A DNA stretch of 64,000 bases from Micropruina sp. (GCA_016716635.1 JADJVZ010000013.1:248001-312000), one strand, 5' to 3'; positions 25,652 through 36,918 are shown, numbered from the stretch's first letter. Made by a program: numbers and translations. The notes: generated by a model from the sequence alone, not told the origin.

Positions 25652-26812
25652 ATGACTACAAAGAACCATCGGGAGCGTATGGTTTCGAGGCGCACGTTGG
25701 CGGTCGGTGCTGCCTGGACAATTCCAGCGGTCGCGGTCGCGGCGGCAGCGCCTGCCGTCGCCGCAAGCTGCAGCGGCACTGCAACCGTCCTCACGTACAA
25801 CAACACCGGCGGCGCCAACTCCTACACCGGCGTCGTCCGCACCGTGACTATTCCAGCCACTGCCTGCCGGGTCATCGACTTCGAGCTCTGGGGTGGCAAC
25901 TCCGGCGCCACCGTCTACGGGAACACCGGACGAGGCACGAAGATCACGGGGCAGTTGACGTTGCCGGCAGGTGCCGTCACGCTCAGCCTGATCGTGGGCG
26001 GCGGCGGCGCAGGCCACGGCATCGCGCAGACCACGATCGCGCCCGGCGGCTGGGGCTACGGAAAGGGTGGCGACGTAGCAGCCCAGTCCAACGCCAACCT
26101 GAGCGGAAGCTGGGCCGGTGCTGGCGGTGGCGGGTCGGCCATCAAGGTCGGCGCCAACCTGGTGGTCGCGGCCGGGGGTGGCGGCGGCGGCGCGACCGCG
26201 ATCATGACGGCTCAAACGGGCTGCACGGCCTACTCCTGCGGCGGCGTTGTCTCGTGGGGTGGCAGCGGCTACGGCACGGGCAGCCCCGTTGGCTATCAGA
26301 CGCTCTACATGCAGACGTCCACCGGGACGCACATCCTCTGGGCGGACTTCAACGGGGGGAGCAACGGCTCCGGCGGAACCGGCGGAATCGGCGGCGCGGT
26401 CACGAACTTCAACTCCCTCGGAGCTCCCTACTTTCCCTCCCCAAAGGAGACATATGGCGCGTGGGCCGGAAGTGCGGGCGGCAACATCGGCGCTGGCTCC
26501 CAGTCAGGAGGTGACGGCGCCGCCGGTACCTACGGCAGCATGTCAGGCACCAACGGCTCGCCACCGATCACCGAGAGCGTCGGGGTCGGCGGCGCCGGCG
26601 GCGGCGGCTACGGCGGCGGCGGGAGCGGCGGCTGTGCATCAATCTACGACTACGACAAATGCCAAGCCGGAGCCTGGGGAGGTTCGGGCGGCGGCGCCGG
26701 CGGCAACTACGTCGGCGGCGGCGGCGGCGTTGGGCTACGCGGCCTGGCCTACGGCATCAACCCTGGCGGCGATAGCGCGAACGGCTACGTCAAGCTCACC
26801 TACTACGTCTAA
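25652..26812 (+). CDS. Glycine-rich Tat-exported protein (paralog 2 of 3)
   Basis: 386 aa, ATG after GGGAGGT. Twin-arginine signal SRRTLAVGAAWTIPAVAVAA, then mature SCSGTATVLTYNNTGG. Blocks such as VIDFELWGGNSGATVYGNTG, KITGQLTLPAGAVTLSLIVG and GGWGYGKGGDVA recur in the paralog at 29292-30467 (IVQFEIWGGNSGYVLYGNTG, KITGELTLPVGAVTLSLIVG), so these two are close relatives. The pattern 'fe~wGg.gg....G~.~~g.~~v..G..l.l~vGggG' is the glycine-rich domain known from ALK/LTK receptors and bacterial surface proteins. Cys pairs (SCSGTA, TACRVI; TGCTAYSC) may form disulfides outside the cell. Function unknown. Neighbour of ubiB in an inverted duplication. Confidence 0.8.
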   Translation: MTTKNHRERMVSRRTLAVGAAWTIPAVAVAAAAPAVAASCSGTATVLTYNNTGGANSYTGVVRTVTIPATACRVIDFELWGGNSGATVYGNTGRGTKITGQLTLPAGAVTLSLIVGGGGAGHGIAQTTIAPGGWGYGKGGDVAAQSNANLSGSWAGAGGGGSAIKVGANLVVAAGGGGGGATAIMTAQTGCTAYSCGGVVSWGGSGYGTGSPVGYQTLYMQTSTGTHILWADFNGGSNGSGGTGGIGGAVTNFNSLGAPYFPSPKETYGAWAGSAGGNIGAGSQSGGDGAAGTYGSMSGTNGSPPITESVGVGGAGGGGYGGGGSGGCASIYDYDKCQAGAWGGSGGGAGGNYVGGGGGVGLRGLAYGINPGGDSANGYVKLTYYV

Positions 26813-27081
26813 CCAGTAGTCGTGGGCACGGTGCCTCACTGACAAAAAGACGACGCCTTGTTGCGGGGGAAATTCCTCCCGCGGCAAGGCTGTTGTCGTT
26901 CCCGGCACGCCGGAGCGAAAGTCCCTGCCGCGCACACGCTGCGCGGGTGCGGACTGGCAGTTGTCGACGGAGTGGCCGAAACGCTGGTGGACCCTCCCCC
27001 CAAAGGGCGCCGGGGCGGCGTCACCCCTGCCTGGGGATCCCCCAACCACCGAGCAGCACGAGTCCGACATACCATCGGATC

Positions 27082-28704
27082 ATGCTCACCGGACGCGCCC
27101 GCTCTCGCCGGATCCTCGGATTCTTCACGCGACTCTTCGCGACCGTCCTCATCTGGGACATCGGCCTCCGCAAAGTCGGCCTGACTTCCGTCGCTGAAAA
27201 GAACGCCGAGAAGCGCTACATCGCCATCGCGCGCGACTTTCGGACGCTCGCGCTCGAGCTCGGTGGCGTCCTCATCAAGGTCGGCCAGTTTCTGAGCTCG
27301 CGTGTGGACGTCCTGCCGGAGTACCTCACCGACGAGCTGAAAGGCCTGCAGGACGAGGTGCCGGCCGTCCCCTTCCCCGAGATCGAGGCCCGACTGATCG
27401 ATGAGCTCGGCCCTGATTGGCGCCAGAAGTTCGGCAGCTTCGACGAGACCACCCTGGCCGCGGCCTCCCTGGGGCAGACCTACCGGGCCAGCCTGCCCAC
27501 CGGGGAGCGGGTCATCGTGAAGGTCCAGCGACCTGACATCGACGCTCTCGTTGAAATCGATCTCGACGCCCTGACAAAGGTCGCCACCTGGGCCATGCGC
27601 TACAAGGCGGTCTCCCGGCGCGTGGACGCCCCGGCCCTGCTGCACGAGTTCGCGGGCGTCCTGCGCCAGGAGCTGGACTACGTCAACGAAGCCGCCAACG
27701 CCGAGCGCTTCGCCGAGCTGCTCGCGGACGACCCCGGAGTCCGTATCCCCGAGGCCTATCCCGAGCGAGGAACCGATCGAGTCCTCGTCCTGCAGGACGT
27801 CGGCTACCTCAAGATCACCGACTACGAAGCCATCGACGCTGCCGGCATCGACCGGGCGGAAGTGGCCGATCGCCTGCTCAAGACCTATCTCCACCAGATC
27901 ATCGATTTCCAGTTCTTCCACGCAGACCCGCATCCAGGAAATCTCTTCGTCCAACCATCCACCGCCGACGACGGCTGGCGCTTGGTCTTCGTCGACTTCG
28001 GCATGGTCGGCGTGGTCACCCCTGAGGTGCGCGATGCGATCCGCAATGGCATCATCGCCGTCGGCACCCAAGACGCGGCGCGCCTGATCAAGGCCATCAC
28101 CTCTGTCAACATCCTGCTCCCGGACGCCGACACCGTCCGTTTCACCGAAGCCGTCCAGGCCGTGTTCGATCGGTTCTGGGGCAAGACGATGGACGAACTT
28201 CGCAACGTCCCGCCCGCCGAGATCCACGCCTTCGTGGACGAGTTCCGCGATCTGCTCTACGACAGCCCGATCCAGCTGCCCGAGAACCTGATCTACCTCG
28301 GTCGGACGGTCGCCATCCTCTCCGGCATGTGCACAGGGCTCTATCCGGCCTTCAACCTGTTCCGCGCGCTGACGCCCTTTGTCAACGACCTCCTCGCCGA
28401 AGAGACCCGCGGACGAAACGCGCAGTACTGGATCTCCGAAGTGGGGGACCAACTCCGCCGCATCGCCGCCCTGCCGAGTCGCGTCGACACCCTGGTCTCC
28501 CGCATCGACCGCGTGAACGCCAACTTGCCCGCCGCTCGCGGACGTGGCGGACGCGTGGGACGTCGCTCCGGCATGGCCGATGCGGTCGTGGCGGTCGGAC
28601 TCATCACTGCCGGCACCGTGCTGTTCATCGTGGCCCAGCCCGTCCCCGCCATCGTGGCCTGGGTCGCCAGCGCCTTCGTCTGGATCCTCTCGCGCCTACG
28701 CTGA
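27082..28704 (+). CDS. ABC1/UbiB-family atypical kinase
   Basis: 540 aa from the ATG at 27082. Family motifs are all present: IKVGQFLSSRVDVLPEYL (KxGQ), the Ala-rich loop LAAASLGQTYRA replacing the P-loop, VIVKVQRP with the catalytic Lys, EDYVNEAAN-like ELDYVNEAANAERF, HADPHPGNLFV, and VFVDFGMVG (the DFG equivalent). Two C-terminal membrane helices anchor it. UbiB proteins are ATPases linked to isoprenoid-quinone biosynthesis; actinobacterial homologs are uncharacterised, and menaquinone is the likely quinone here. An inverted, decayed copy of its 5' end lies just downstream. Confidence 0.9.
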   Translation: MLTGRARSRRILGFFTRLFATVLIWDIGLRKVGLTSVAEKNAEKRYIAIARDFRTLALELGGVLIKVGQFLSSRVDVLPEYLTDELKGLQDEVPAVPFPEIEARLIDELGPDWRQKFGSFDETTLAAASLGQTYRASLPTGERVIVKVQRPDIDALVEIDLDALTKVATWAMRYKAVSRRVDAPALLHEFAGVLRQELDYVNEAANAERFAELLADDPGVRIPEAYPERGTDRVLVLQDVGYLKITDYEAIDAAGIDRAEVADRLLKTYLHQIIDFQFFHADPHPGNLFVQPSTADDGWRLVFVDFGMVGVVTPEVRDAIRNGIIAVGTQDAARLIKAITSVNILLPDADTVRFTEAVQAVFDRFWGKTMDELRNVPPAEIHAFVDEFRDLLYDSPIQLPENLIYLGRTVAILSGMCTGLYPAFNLFRALTPFVNDLLAEETRGRNAQYWISEVGDQLRRIAALPSRVDTLVSRIDRVNANLPAARGRGGRVGRRSGMADAVVAVGLITAGTVLFIVAQPVPAIVAWVASAFVWILSRLR

Positions 28705-28788
28705 CACCATCGGCTCGTTGGATCCGGGTCAAGACCCCGGACCAGAATCCAGTCCCTGAATGACCTAGGCGGCAGGACGAGCGCGCGA

Positions 28789-29122
28789 TGAGTGATGTAT
28801 TCCGGCAGAACGTCCACGCGGAAACTCAGAAGAATTGGCCGACCTTGATGAGGACGCCGCCGAGTTTCCGAAAGTCGCGCGCGAACGCGAGGTAACGCCT
28901 TTCGGCGCTCCGTTCGGTGACGGATCGTCATCTGAGTTTGCGCTTGCCAACGTCCCACACCATGACGGTCGCGAAGACGCGCGTGAAGAATCCAAGGGTC
29001 CGTGGATATCGGGAGCGTCAGGTGAGCATGGTCCGATGGATATTCCAACCTGGGAAAGAATCCGAGGACCCGTCGATATCGGGGCGTCAGGTGAGCATGG
29101 TCCGATGGATATTTCGACCCGG
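28789..29122 (-). pseudogene. Decayed inverted copy of the ubiB 5' end
   Basis: Read leftward, the sequence follows the real ubiB from its untranslated leader (CATCGGACCATGCTCACC against CATCGGATCATGCTCACC) through CTTCACGCGCGTCTTCGCG, the KVGQF codons and GTGGACGTTCTGCCGGAATA. It has small deletions and frameshifts, then homology ends. Its first ~68 bases, including the start codon, are duplicated in tandem (28986-29052 and 29055-29122). It cannot encode a kinase. Confidence 0.85.
28986..29122. repeat. 70-bp direct repeat within the ubiB remnant
   Basis: Two units beginning GAATCC(A/G)AGG and containing GCGTCAGGTGAGCATGGTCC are arranged head to tail with a period of about 70 bases. Each carries the ubiB start-codon region of the decayed copy. 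Confidence 0.85.
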
Positions 29123-29291
29123 GAATGTCTCGGTGTCTCCACGCTCGCCAGCGGTTGTTGCCACGGCGCCAACAACTCCCCGATGTCGTCACTAGCAGTC
29201 CCGACGAGGCCCTTGCCTGCGTCCGGGGGTGCCGTCAACGAGAAGGCCTCCTACGCCAAAGTCGCCTCGAGGCCTGCTCGAGCAACCGGGG

Positions 29292-30467
29292 TCAGCCGTA
29301 GTAGGTGATATTGATGTAGCCGTCTGCGCTGTCGCCATTTGGGTTGATGCCAAAGGCGGCGCCGCGAACGGCAACCCCGCTGCCGCCGCCGATGTAGTTG
29401 CCTCCGGCGCCGCCGCCGGAGCCTCCCCAGCCACCGTCCTTGCACTTGTTGGGGTCATACACCATGCCAGCGCCGCCGCTACCGCCGCCGCCATAGCCGC
29501 CACCACCTGCGCCCCCGACCCCGACCGACATGGTGATCGCCGCCGAGCCGTTGGTGCCGGACATGCTGCCGAATCTGCCGTCGGCGCCGTTACCGCCTCC
29601 TTCTGTGCCGCCGCCGGTGCTTCCGCCGGCGGTGCCGGCCCAAGCCCCCCACTGCGCACCGGTGGAGGGGTAATAGGGCGAGCCAAGGGAGTTGATGCTG
29701 GTGACCGCCCCGCCAATTCCGCCGCTGCCTCCGCTGCCGTTGGATCCACCGTTGAATTCGGACCAGATCACCTTCGTGTCCGGGGTCGTGGTGGTGTCAT
29801 AGATGGAGAGCGTCTGGTAGCCGACGGGGCTGGCCGTGCCGTAGCCGCTACCGCCCCACGACTTCACGATGCTCGCCGTCCAGCCGGTGCAGACTGGCGT
29901 GCTTTGCGAGGTCTGGATGGCGTCGGAACTGCCGCCGCCACCTCCGGCGGCTGCGATCAGGGTGAGGCCCATCTTGATGGCCGTCCCCCCGCCGCCGGCG
30001 CCGACCTGGGCGCCGACCAGGTTGGCGTTGGATTGGGTCGGAATGTCGCCACCCTTTCCGTAGCCCCAGCCCCCGGGCGTGAACGCGGTCTCTCCAGTCC
30101 CGCGGAGCCCGCCGCCGCCGCCCACGATCAGACTCAACGTCACGGCACCCACGGGGAGTGTGAGCTCACCGGTGATCTTCGTGCCACGACCGGTGTTCCC
30201 GTAGAGGACATAGCCGGAGTTGCCGCCCCAGATCTCGAATTGCACGATCCGACAGGCGCTGGCCGGGATGGTCACGGTGCGGACGACGCCTTCTGCGGAC
30301 GTCGTGCCGCCAGTGTTGTTGTGGGTAACGCTGGTCGCCGTTCCGCTGCAACTCACCGCGAAAGCGGGTGCGGCTGAAGCGAAGGCCACTGTGGGAATGC
30401 TCCACGCGGCGCCGGCCGCCAAAGTTCGGCGCTTAATGACGCGTGCTTGATTTTCCTGTGTGGACAC
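29292..30467 (-). CDS. Glycine-rich Tat-exported protein (paralog 3 of 3)
   Basis: 391 aa from a GTG at 30467 preceded by GGGGAG; the longer frame to 30527 has no good start. Tat signal KRRTLAAGAAWSIPTVAFAS, then SCSGTATSVTHNNTGG. It matches the copy at 25652 along its length (KITGELTLPVGAVTLSLIVG, GGWGYGKGGDIPTQSNANL, GGSNGSGGSGGIGGAVTSIN, SVGVGGAGGGGYGGGGSGG). The ending GYINITYYG parallels GYVKLTYYV. Orientation is opposite to that copy, mirrored around the ubiB region. Exported, probably surface or matrix material (inference). Confidence 0.8.
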   Translation of the reverse strand: MSTQENQARVIKRRTLAAGAAWSIPTVAFASAAPAFAVSCSGTATSVTHNNTGGTTSAEGVVRTVTIPASACRIVQFEIWGGNSGYVLYGNTGRGTKITGELTLPVGAVTLSLIVGGGGGLRGTGETAFTPGGWGYGKGGDIPTQSNANLVGAQVGAGGGGTAIKMGLTLIAAAGGGGGSSDAIQTSQSTPVCTGWTASIVKSWGGSGYGTASPVGYQTLSIYDTTTTPDTKVIWSEFNGGSNGSGGSGGIGGAVTSINSLGSPYYPSTGAQWGAWAGTAGGSTGGGTEGGGNGADGRFGSMSGTNGSAAITMSVGVGGAGGGGYGGGGSGGAGMVYDPNKCKDGGWGGSGGGAGGNYIGGGSGVAVRGAAFGINPNGDSADGYINITYYG

Positions 30468-30979
30468 TTTGTTTCTCCCCGAGCTCCCGCGAACCCATGA
30501 TTGACCGTGGAATTGCTTGCCAATCACTAAGAGTCTTTCATTAGGCTCCTAAAGATGCAAGGTGAGTTTCCGTCAATGCAGCCAGTTAGCGGTGCGTGTC
30601 GCGTGAGGAGCTTGGCAAACCCGCATGGTGAACGTTGGCGTGGCTGCGGGATCCTTTGTGTGTGCGTTGGGTTTTCGGGGGCTACCTGAAGTGGTCGCAG
30701 GGCGGCTTCGCTGAGGTCGCCTTGGGTGTCGTCGCGGCGGGCGTGAGCGGGCGGGACTGGGTTTCCAGTGTCTCGGGCGGGCGCCCCAGCCGTGCCGCAT
30801 TCCCGCTCCTTCGCATCCCCGTGAGGGTCTGTCGTGGCGGTCAGCTCCACGGCGGGCGTGAGCGGGGACGTTTCGGTCATGACCGTGCCCACGCTCAGCC
30901 GTCATCGGAGGGAGAGTCCGACAGGGCTGCACTCCCTCCTCCTAGACGCCGTCGGAAGACAGGGAGCAGACTCGCATTC
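30468..30979. other. Intergenic region with no recognised gene
   Basis: Divergent promoters for the glycine-rich gene and the small acidic protein must lie here. The only repeat noted is an exact 16-bp direct repeat, GGCGGGCGTGAGCGGG, near 30736 and 30851. Confidence 0.5.
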
Positions 30980-31201
30980 ATGACGATCGATCAATGGTGG
31001 CCTCGGCTTAGCGCCGAGACCCGCGAGCAGCTCGCCGCCAACAACGGGGACATCGTGCCCGCTGCACTGAAGGCCGAAATTGAGGAAGTCGGAGGGCCTG
31101 CGGCGTCCGATCCCTGGTGGGAAGAGCAGGACGGATCGGACGGTCGCTGCATGCCCGACGAGGCGGTGGATTGGATCGAGGCGTGGGCCAACGGCGAGTA
31201 G
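30980..31201 (+). CDS. Small acidic hypothetical protein
   Basis: 73 aa. MTIDQWWPRLSAETREQLAA, then NNGDIVPAALKAEIEEVGGP and DEAVDWIEAWANGE: acidic, rich in Trp and Glu, with no membrane segment. The pattern 'W..L....r..L..n.g..v...v...i', ending in 'W~~' pairs resembles a small actinobacterial family seen next to varied genes. Upstream extension of the frame to 30635 has no start signal. It stands between a gene-free region and a convergent membrane-protein gene. Confidence 0.6.
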   Translation: MTIDQWWPRLSAETREQLAANNGDIVPAALKAEIEEVGGPAASDPWWEEQDGSDGRCMPDEAVDWIEAWANGE

Positions 31202-31215
31202 CCGCCCACCGCAAC

Positions 31216-31974
31216 TCAGCGCCGCAGCGCGATGTCGCCTGAACGCCGCCGCGGGCCTCTGGTTGGATCACGGCCGACCCACGGCAGGTACAACAGAACG
31301 AACACGACAAGCAGTAGCGCCTCCATGATCAACAGGTACCAGGGCCAGAGCGGCATGAGGTCCAGGGGGCTCGCGGTGGTGGGTTTGCCGTTGATGAACA
31401 TGTAATCGCTCCCGACAAGGGAGTTCACCACGAAAACGAACCCGGCGTACACGTTCACCAGCACCGTAGTGCGCACCAGATCCCGCCTCGTCGGACGCAT
31501 GCCCTCGACGAACGTCATCCACATCGGCGCCGCCACGACGAGGCCGTGGCTGATAAAGAACTGCCAGTAGCGATAGTGCGGAAAGCCGAACGCCCCGATG
31601 TCGGGCGTGAGCAGGGCCACCGCCGCCCCGGCCAACGAGGTGAAGTACAGCACCGAAAAGAGTGCCCGACTGCCGGTCACGAGCATGAGTCCACCGAGCC
31701 ACACCCCGAGGGCGCACAGGTGCAGGGGCAACATCTCCTGGACGCTCCACGTCCCGGTGATCACACGCCACGCGTGGAAGCTGATTTCCTGCCCCCAGAG
31801 AAGGAGGGCGAGCGTCCAGCGGGCGCAGGTCTTGACCTTCCCGGACGAGCCCCGAAACCCCCGCACCATTGCCACTAACAGCAGGACGGTCACCGCCAAA
31901 GCCGCCAGATGGCTCGGCCCGAACAACACAAAGGGCGCTCCGGTGTACCCCGGCCCCGCCAGCACCCCGTCCAT
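31216..31974 (-). CDS. TIGR02206/YwaF-family membrane protein
   Basis: 252 aa with seven or so hydrophobic helices. FVLFGPSHLAALAVTVLLL at the start and EMLPLHLCALGVWLGGLML, then FGFPHYRYWQFFISHGLVV are hallmarks of the YwaF-like family: 'LPLhlC.~' and 'P...~~~f~~~H'. Conserved His residues in LPLHLC and ISHGL suggest a buried metal or substrate site. No function is established for the family. Confidence 0.85.
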   Translation of the reverse strand: MDGVLAGPGYTGAPFVLFGPSHLAALAVTVLLLVAMVRGFRGSSGKVKTCARWTLALLLWGQEISFHAWRVITGTWSVQEMLPLHLCALGVWLGGLMLVTGSRALFSVLYFTSLAGAAVALLTPDIGAFGFPHYRYWQFFISHGLVVAAPMWMTFVEGMRPTRRDLVRTTVLVNVYAGFVFVVNSLVGSDYMFINGKPTTASPLDLMPLWPWYLLIMEALLLVVFVLLYLPWVGRDPTRGPRRRSGDIALRR

Positions 31975-32072
31975 CGCTACCTCCTACCGCTACCGCCGCA
32001 CTGTACCGAGCGACCGCCCCCGCGCCGAGACTCGGCGAGCCGTCCCGATGTCGGCGATCAGTGCCACGCTCC

Positions 32073-32447
32073 TCACCCCTGGCGTGCGGAGGCAGCAAAG
32101 ACGTCGTGGCTTTGGACGACCGCTGGCATATTCGCGACGGCCCACTCCTCGAGGGCACGCAAGGGTTTCAGAAGCGAACGGCCTAGAGGAGTGAGCGCGT
32201 ACTCGACCCGCGGTGGGATCTCCGGGTACGCGGTGCGGGTCACGAAGCCGTCGCGCTCGAGTGAACGCAGCGTCTGGGTGAGCATCTTCTGCGAGATGCC
32301 ACCGACCCGCGAGGCGAGGGCCCCGAAGCGCTGGGGGCCGGGATCGAGTGCAACGACAATGAGCACCGTCCAGCGATCGCCGATCCGATCAAGCAGCCGA
32401 CGTGACGGACAGTCCGCGACGTAGGGGTCCCATTCCATATGACTCAC
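32073..32447 (-). CDS. HxlR-family transcriptional regulator
   Basis: 124 aa. Winged helix beginning DCPSRRLLDRIGDRWTVLIV, then RFGALASRVGGISQKMLTQT, LRSLERDGFVTRTAYPEIPP and RVEYALTPLGRSL, the normal HxlR order. Cys in ADCPSR sits where many family members (YodB, HypR, QorR) sense quinones or electrophiles by thiol chemistry. Divergent from an NAD(P)-binding oxidoreductase, with a perfect palindrome in between. Confidence 0.93.
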   Translation of the reverse strand: MSHMEWDPYVADCPSRRLLDRIGDRWTVLIVVALDPGPQRFGALASRVGGISQKMLTQTLRSLERDGFVTRTAYPEIPPRVEYALTPLGRSLLKPLRALEEWAVANMPAVVQSHDVFAASARQG

Positions 32448-32528
32448 CGCGACCTTCTCTTTCCCGAACGCAGTTTCGGGTCACGCACCTGAAAGTGCCT
32501 ACTTCCACACGCGTCCCACATGCCTTAC

Positions 32529-32543
32529 GGTAACTGAGTTACC
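32529..32543. promoter_or_regulatory. Palindromic operator for the HxlR regulator
   Basis: GGTAACTGAGTTACC is a perfect dyad centred on G, 25 bases before the oxidoreductase start. The GTAACT...AGTTAC arms match the known quinone-responsive QorR-type boxes. Confidence 0.75.
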
Positions 32544-32567
32544 ACAAGATAGTAAAGGACAGAACTT

Positions 32568-33218
32568 ATGGCACGCATCACGGTTTTGGGCGGCAGCGGG
32601 TACGCGGGGGCGGCGGTGGTCGCCGAGGCTGCTAAGCGCGGTCACGAGGTGACCTCGGTCAGCCGATCGGCCGTCGAGGCACCCGTTGGCGGAGTCGACT
32701 ACGTCGTCGGATCGGCGCTCGACGCCGACCTGCTGAACAATGTCACCGCCGATCGAGACGTCGTCGTCGTGGCCCTCTCCCCCCGCGGAGATATGGCCGG
32801 CAAGCTCGAGCGAGTCCTGGAGCAGGTCATCGAAGGGCTGGACGGGACGCCGACCCGCCTCGGTTACATCGGCGGCGCGTCGTCCCTCTTGACTCACGAG
32901 GGTGGCCCCCGCCTGTGGGACGTCTCGAAGGAGCACATCCCCGCCGAGTTGAAGCCTGAGATCGAGACCGGATTGAACGCGCTCGCCCTTCTGAAGGCCT
33001 CTCCGGAAAGCCTCGATTGGTTCTACGTCAGCCCGCCGCAAGACTTCGGCGCCTGGCTCAGCACGCCGTCGAAAGGGACCTACACCCTCGGTGGCGACGT
33101 CCTTCTGAAGGCTGCCGACGACACGTCCACGATTTCCGCGGCCGATCTCGCCCTGGCGATCCTCGACGAGATCGAAACCCCGACCCACCATCGGAGCCGC
33201 TTCACCGCGATCCACTGA
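32568..33218 (+). CDS. NAD(P)-binding Rossmann protein (NmrA/atypical SDR-like)
   Basis: 216 aa. Start MARITVLGGSGYAGAAVVAE with the GxxGxxG dinucleotide loop, then RGHEVTSVSRS. Further RLGYIGGASSLLTHEGG and LDWFYVSPPQDFG match the NAD(P)H-binding family related to YwnB and quinone oxidoreductase relatives; a classic SDR Tyr-Lys pair is not evident. It is divergently transcribed from an HxlR regulator, a frequent arrangement where the enzyme is induced by quinones or aldehydes. Confidence 0.88.
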   Translation: MARITVLGGSGYAGAAVVAEAAKRGHEVTSVSRSAVEAPVGGVDYVVGSALDADLLNNVTADRDVVVVALSPRGDMAGKLERVLEQVIEGLDGTPTRLGYIGGASSLLTHEGGPRLWDVSKEHIPAELKPEIETGLNALALLKASPESLDWFYVSPPQDFGAWLSTPSKGTYTLGGDVLLKAADDTSTISAADLALAILDEIETPTHHRSRFTAIH

Positions 33219-33290
33219 TCTCGGAACACCTCCTCTTTCCCACCGAGAGTGGGCGAGAGGGGTGGGGCGTCAGGCGAGAGGGGTGGGGCG

Positions 33291-35663
<2,373 letters not shown>

Positions 35664-35799
35664 GGTTCTCCTCGACAGCACCAGCCCCAGAGACCCAGGG
35701 CGCAGCCCCCACCATGCCCGCAACAGCTTCGGAGAACAACTACCGGGCCGTGTTCTCCCCGCGACCCTCGCCGTCACGATGCACGTGTCACGATGAGCC

Positions 35800-36882
35800 A
35801 TGGCGGGACGCTTGGTCGCGGTGGCACTCACCCTCATGGTGCTGGTGTTTCCGGGCTGCACCAGCGCCCCCAGTTGGACGCCCGTCGCCTTGCCCGGCGG
35901 CGCCACGCCTGTGGTCATCGCCGCGAGTCCGGACGGGCTCCTCGTGGGCACCCGCCTCGGCACCGGAGCTCCGGGCCTGGTGACCGTCCAGGGGTCCGCC
36001 GCCACCCAGGGGAGCGTCCAGGGCCAAAGCTCGTATGCCACTGAGGCTCAATGGACGTCCCTCGCGACGGCAGCGGGAAACGTCGTCGCGGTGGCCGGCG
36101 TCCGGGGCGGGGCCCACGGGAACGTGCGCTGGACGATCTGGCGGGGGAGCGCCTCGGCGCTGACCGAAGAACCCCAGACCTTCGAGACCTTCGGCGGCTG
36201 GGGCATGGGGACGCTGACCGGAGCGACCTTCACCGGATCGGCGCCGCTGCTCGTCGGTTCCTGGAGCTCCGAGACGGCGGGGTTGGAACCGGCGGTGTGG
36301 CGAGCGTCCGGCACCACCTGGACGCGCGTCCCCAGCCAGGGCACCGCGCTGGCCAACACCGCCACCTTCCAACACCAAGTCCAGGGGGTCGCCGCGCTGG
36401 GCGACCGGGCCGTCCTCGTCGGACGCACCCTCCACCTCGGCCCCACTCTCACGAGTGTCGCGTCGGTGTGGTTCGTCGGATCCACCGTTGAGGCGCGGCA
36501 GACCCTGCCGGCGCCGACCGGCCTGGTCGCTGGCCAGGCCGTTTCCTGCGACGCCGGCCACTGCCTCGTCGTCGGTCACGCGGACGGTCGCCTCGTGGCC
36601 TGGCTGGTCGACGGCGTGACGGCGACCGCATTGAGCGTGCCGGCTGAGAACGTGGCGGACACAGAAATCCTGCCTACGCCGGTGATCGCCGACCAGGATC
36701 TGGTGATCCTCGCGCCCGATCACGACGGAACCCTGCTTCTGCGATCGCGCGACGGCGGGGCGGCATGGTCGACCTCGGAGGGTCCCCAGGGCAATCCCGT
36801 GGCGGTGGCACGGGCCGGATCGTCCCTCTACGTCCTCACCGAAGCAGCAGGACAGGCGACGCTCTGGCTCGCGCCGTGGTGA
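35800..36882 (+). CDS. Exported lipoprotein, probable beta-propeller
   Basis: 360 aa. Signal peptide VAVALTLMVLVFPGC with a lipobox-like VFPGC, so lipidation of Cys near residue 21 is likely. The mature chain repeats short strands ending in W or D motifs (WTSLATAAGNVVAVAG, LVGSWSSETAGLEPAVWRAS, LLLRSRDGGAAWSTSEGPQ), typical of sialidase/YVTN-type propellers. The last, 'SrDGGaaW', is a sialidase-like Asp-box. No enzymatic residues can be assigned. It lies divergent from the UvrA-like gene and 36 bases before a glucose-6-phosphate dehydrogenase gene. Confidence 0.78.
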   Translation: MAGRLVAVALTLMVLVFPGCTSAPSWTPVALPGGATPVVIAASPDGLLVGTRLGTGAPGLVTVQGSAATQGSVQGQSSYATEAQWTSLATAAGNVVAVAGVRGGAHGNVRWTIWRGSASALTEEPQTFETFGGWGMGTLTGATFTGSAPLLVGSWSSETAGLEPAVWRASGTTWTRVPSQGTALANTATFQHQVQGVAALGDRAVLVGRTLHLGPTLTSVASVWFVGSTVEARQTLPAPTGLVAGQAVSCDAGHCLVVGHADGRLVAWLVDGVTATALSVPAENVADTEILPTPVIADQDLVILAPDHDGTLLLRSRDGGAAWSTSEGPQGNPVAVARAGSSLYVLTEAAGQATLWLAPW

Positions 36883-36918
36883 GGCCACGCGTCAGAAACC
36901 CCCTCCTAGACTGACCCC

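Larger units (their letters stand above)
28705..29291. other. Gene-free region containing an inverted duplication
   Basis: About 590 bases between ubiB and the third glycine-rich gene, occupied mainly by the decayed ubiB 5' copy described separately. The rest shows no coding frame. Confidence 0.7.

Noticed and set aside
26836..28452. 538-codon frame opposite ubiB
   Set aside because: Shadow of the UbiB-family gene, which has all kinase motifs on the plus strand.
29000..29122. Possible CRISPR-like direct repeats
   Set aside because: Only two units of about 70 bases, explained by duplication of the ubiB 5' region; no spacers or cas genes.
30635..30979. N-terminal extension of the small acidic protein
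   Set aside because: The extension is Arg/Gly/Ser low complexity; the ATG at 30980 begins the protein-like part.
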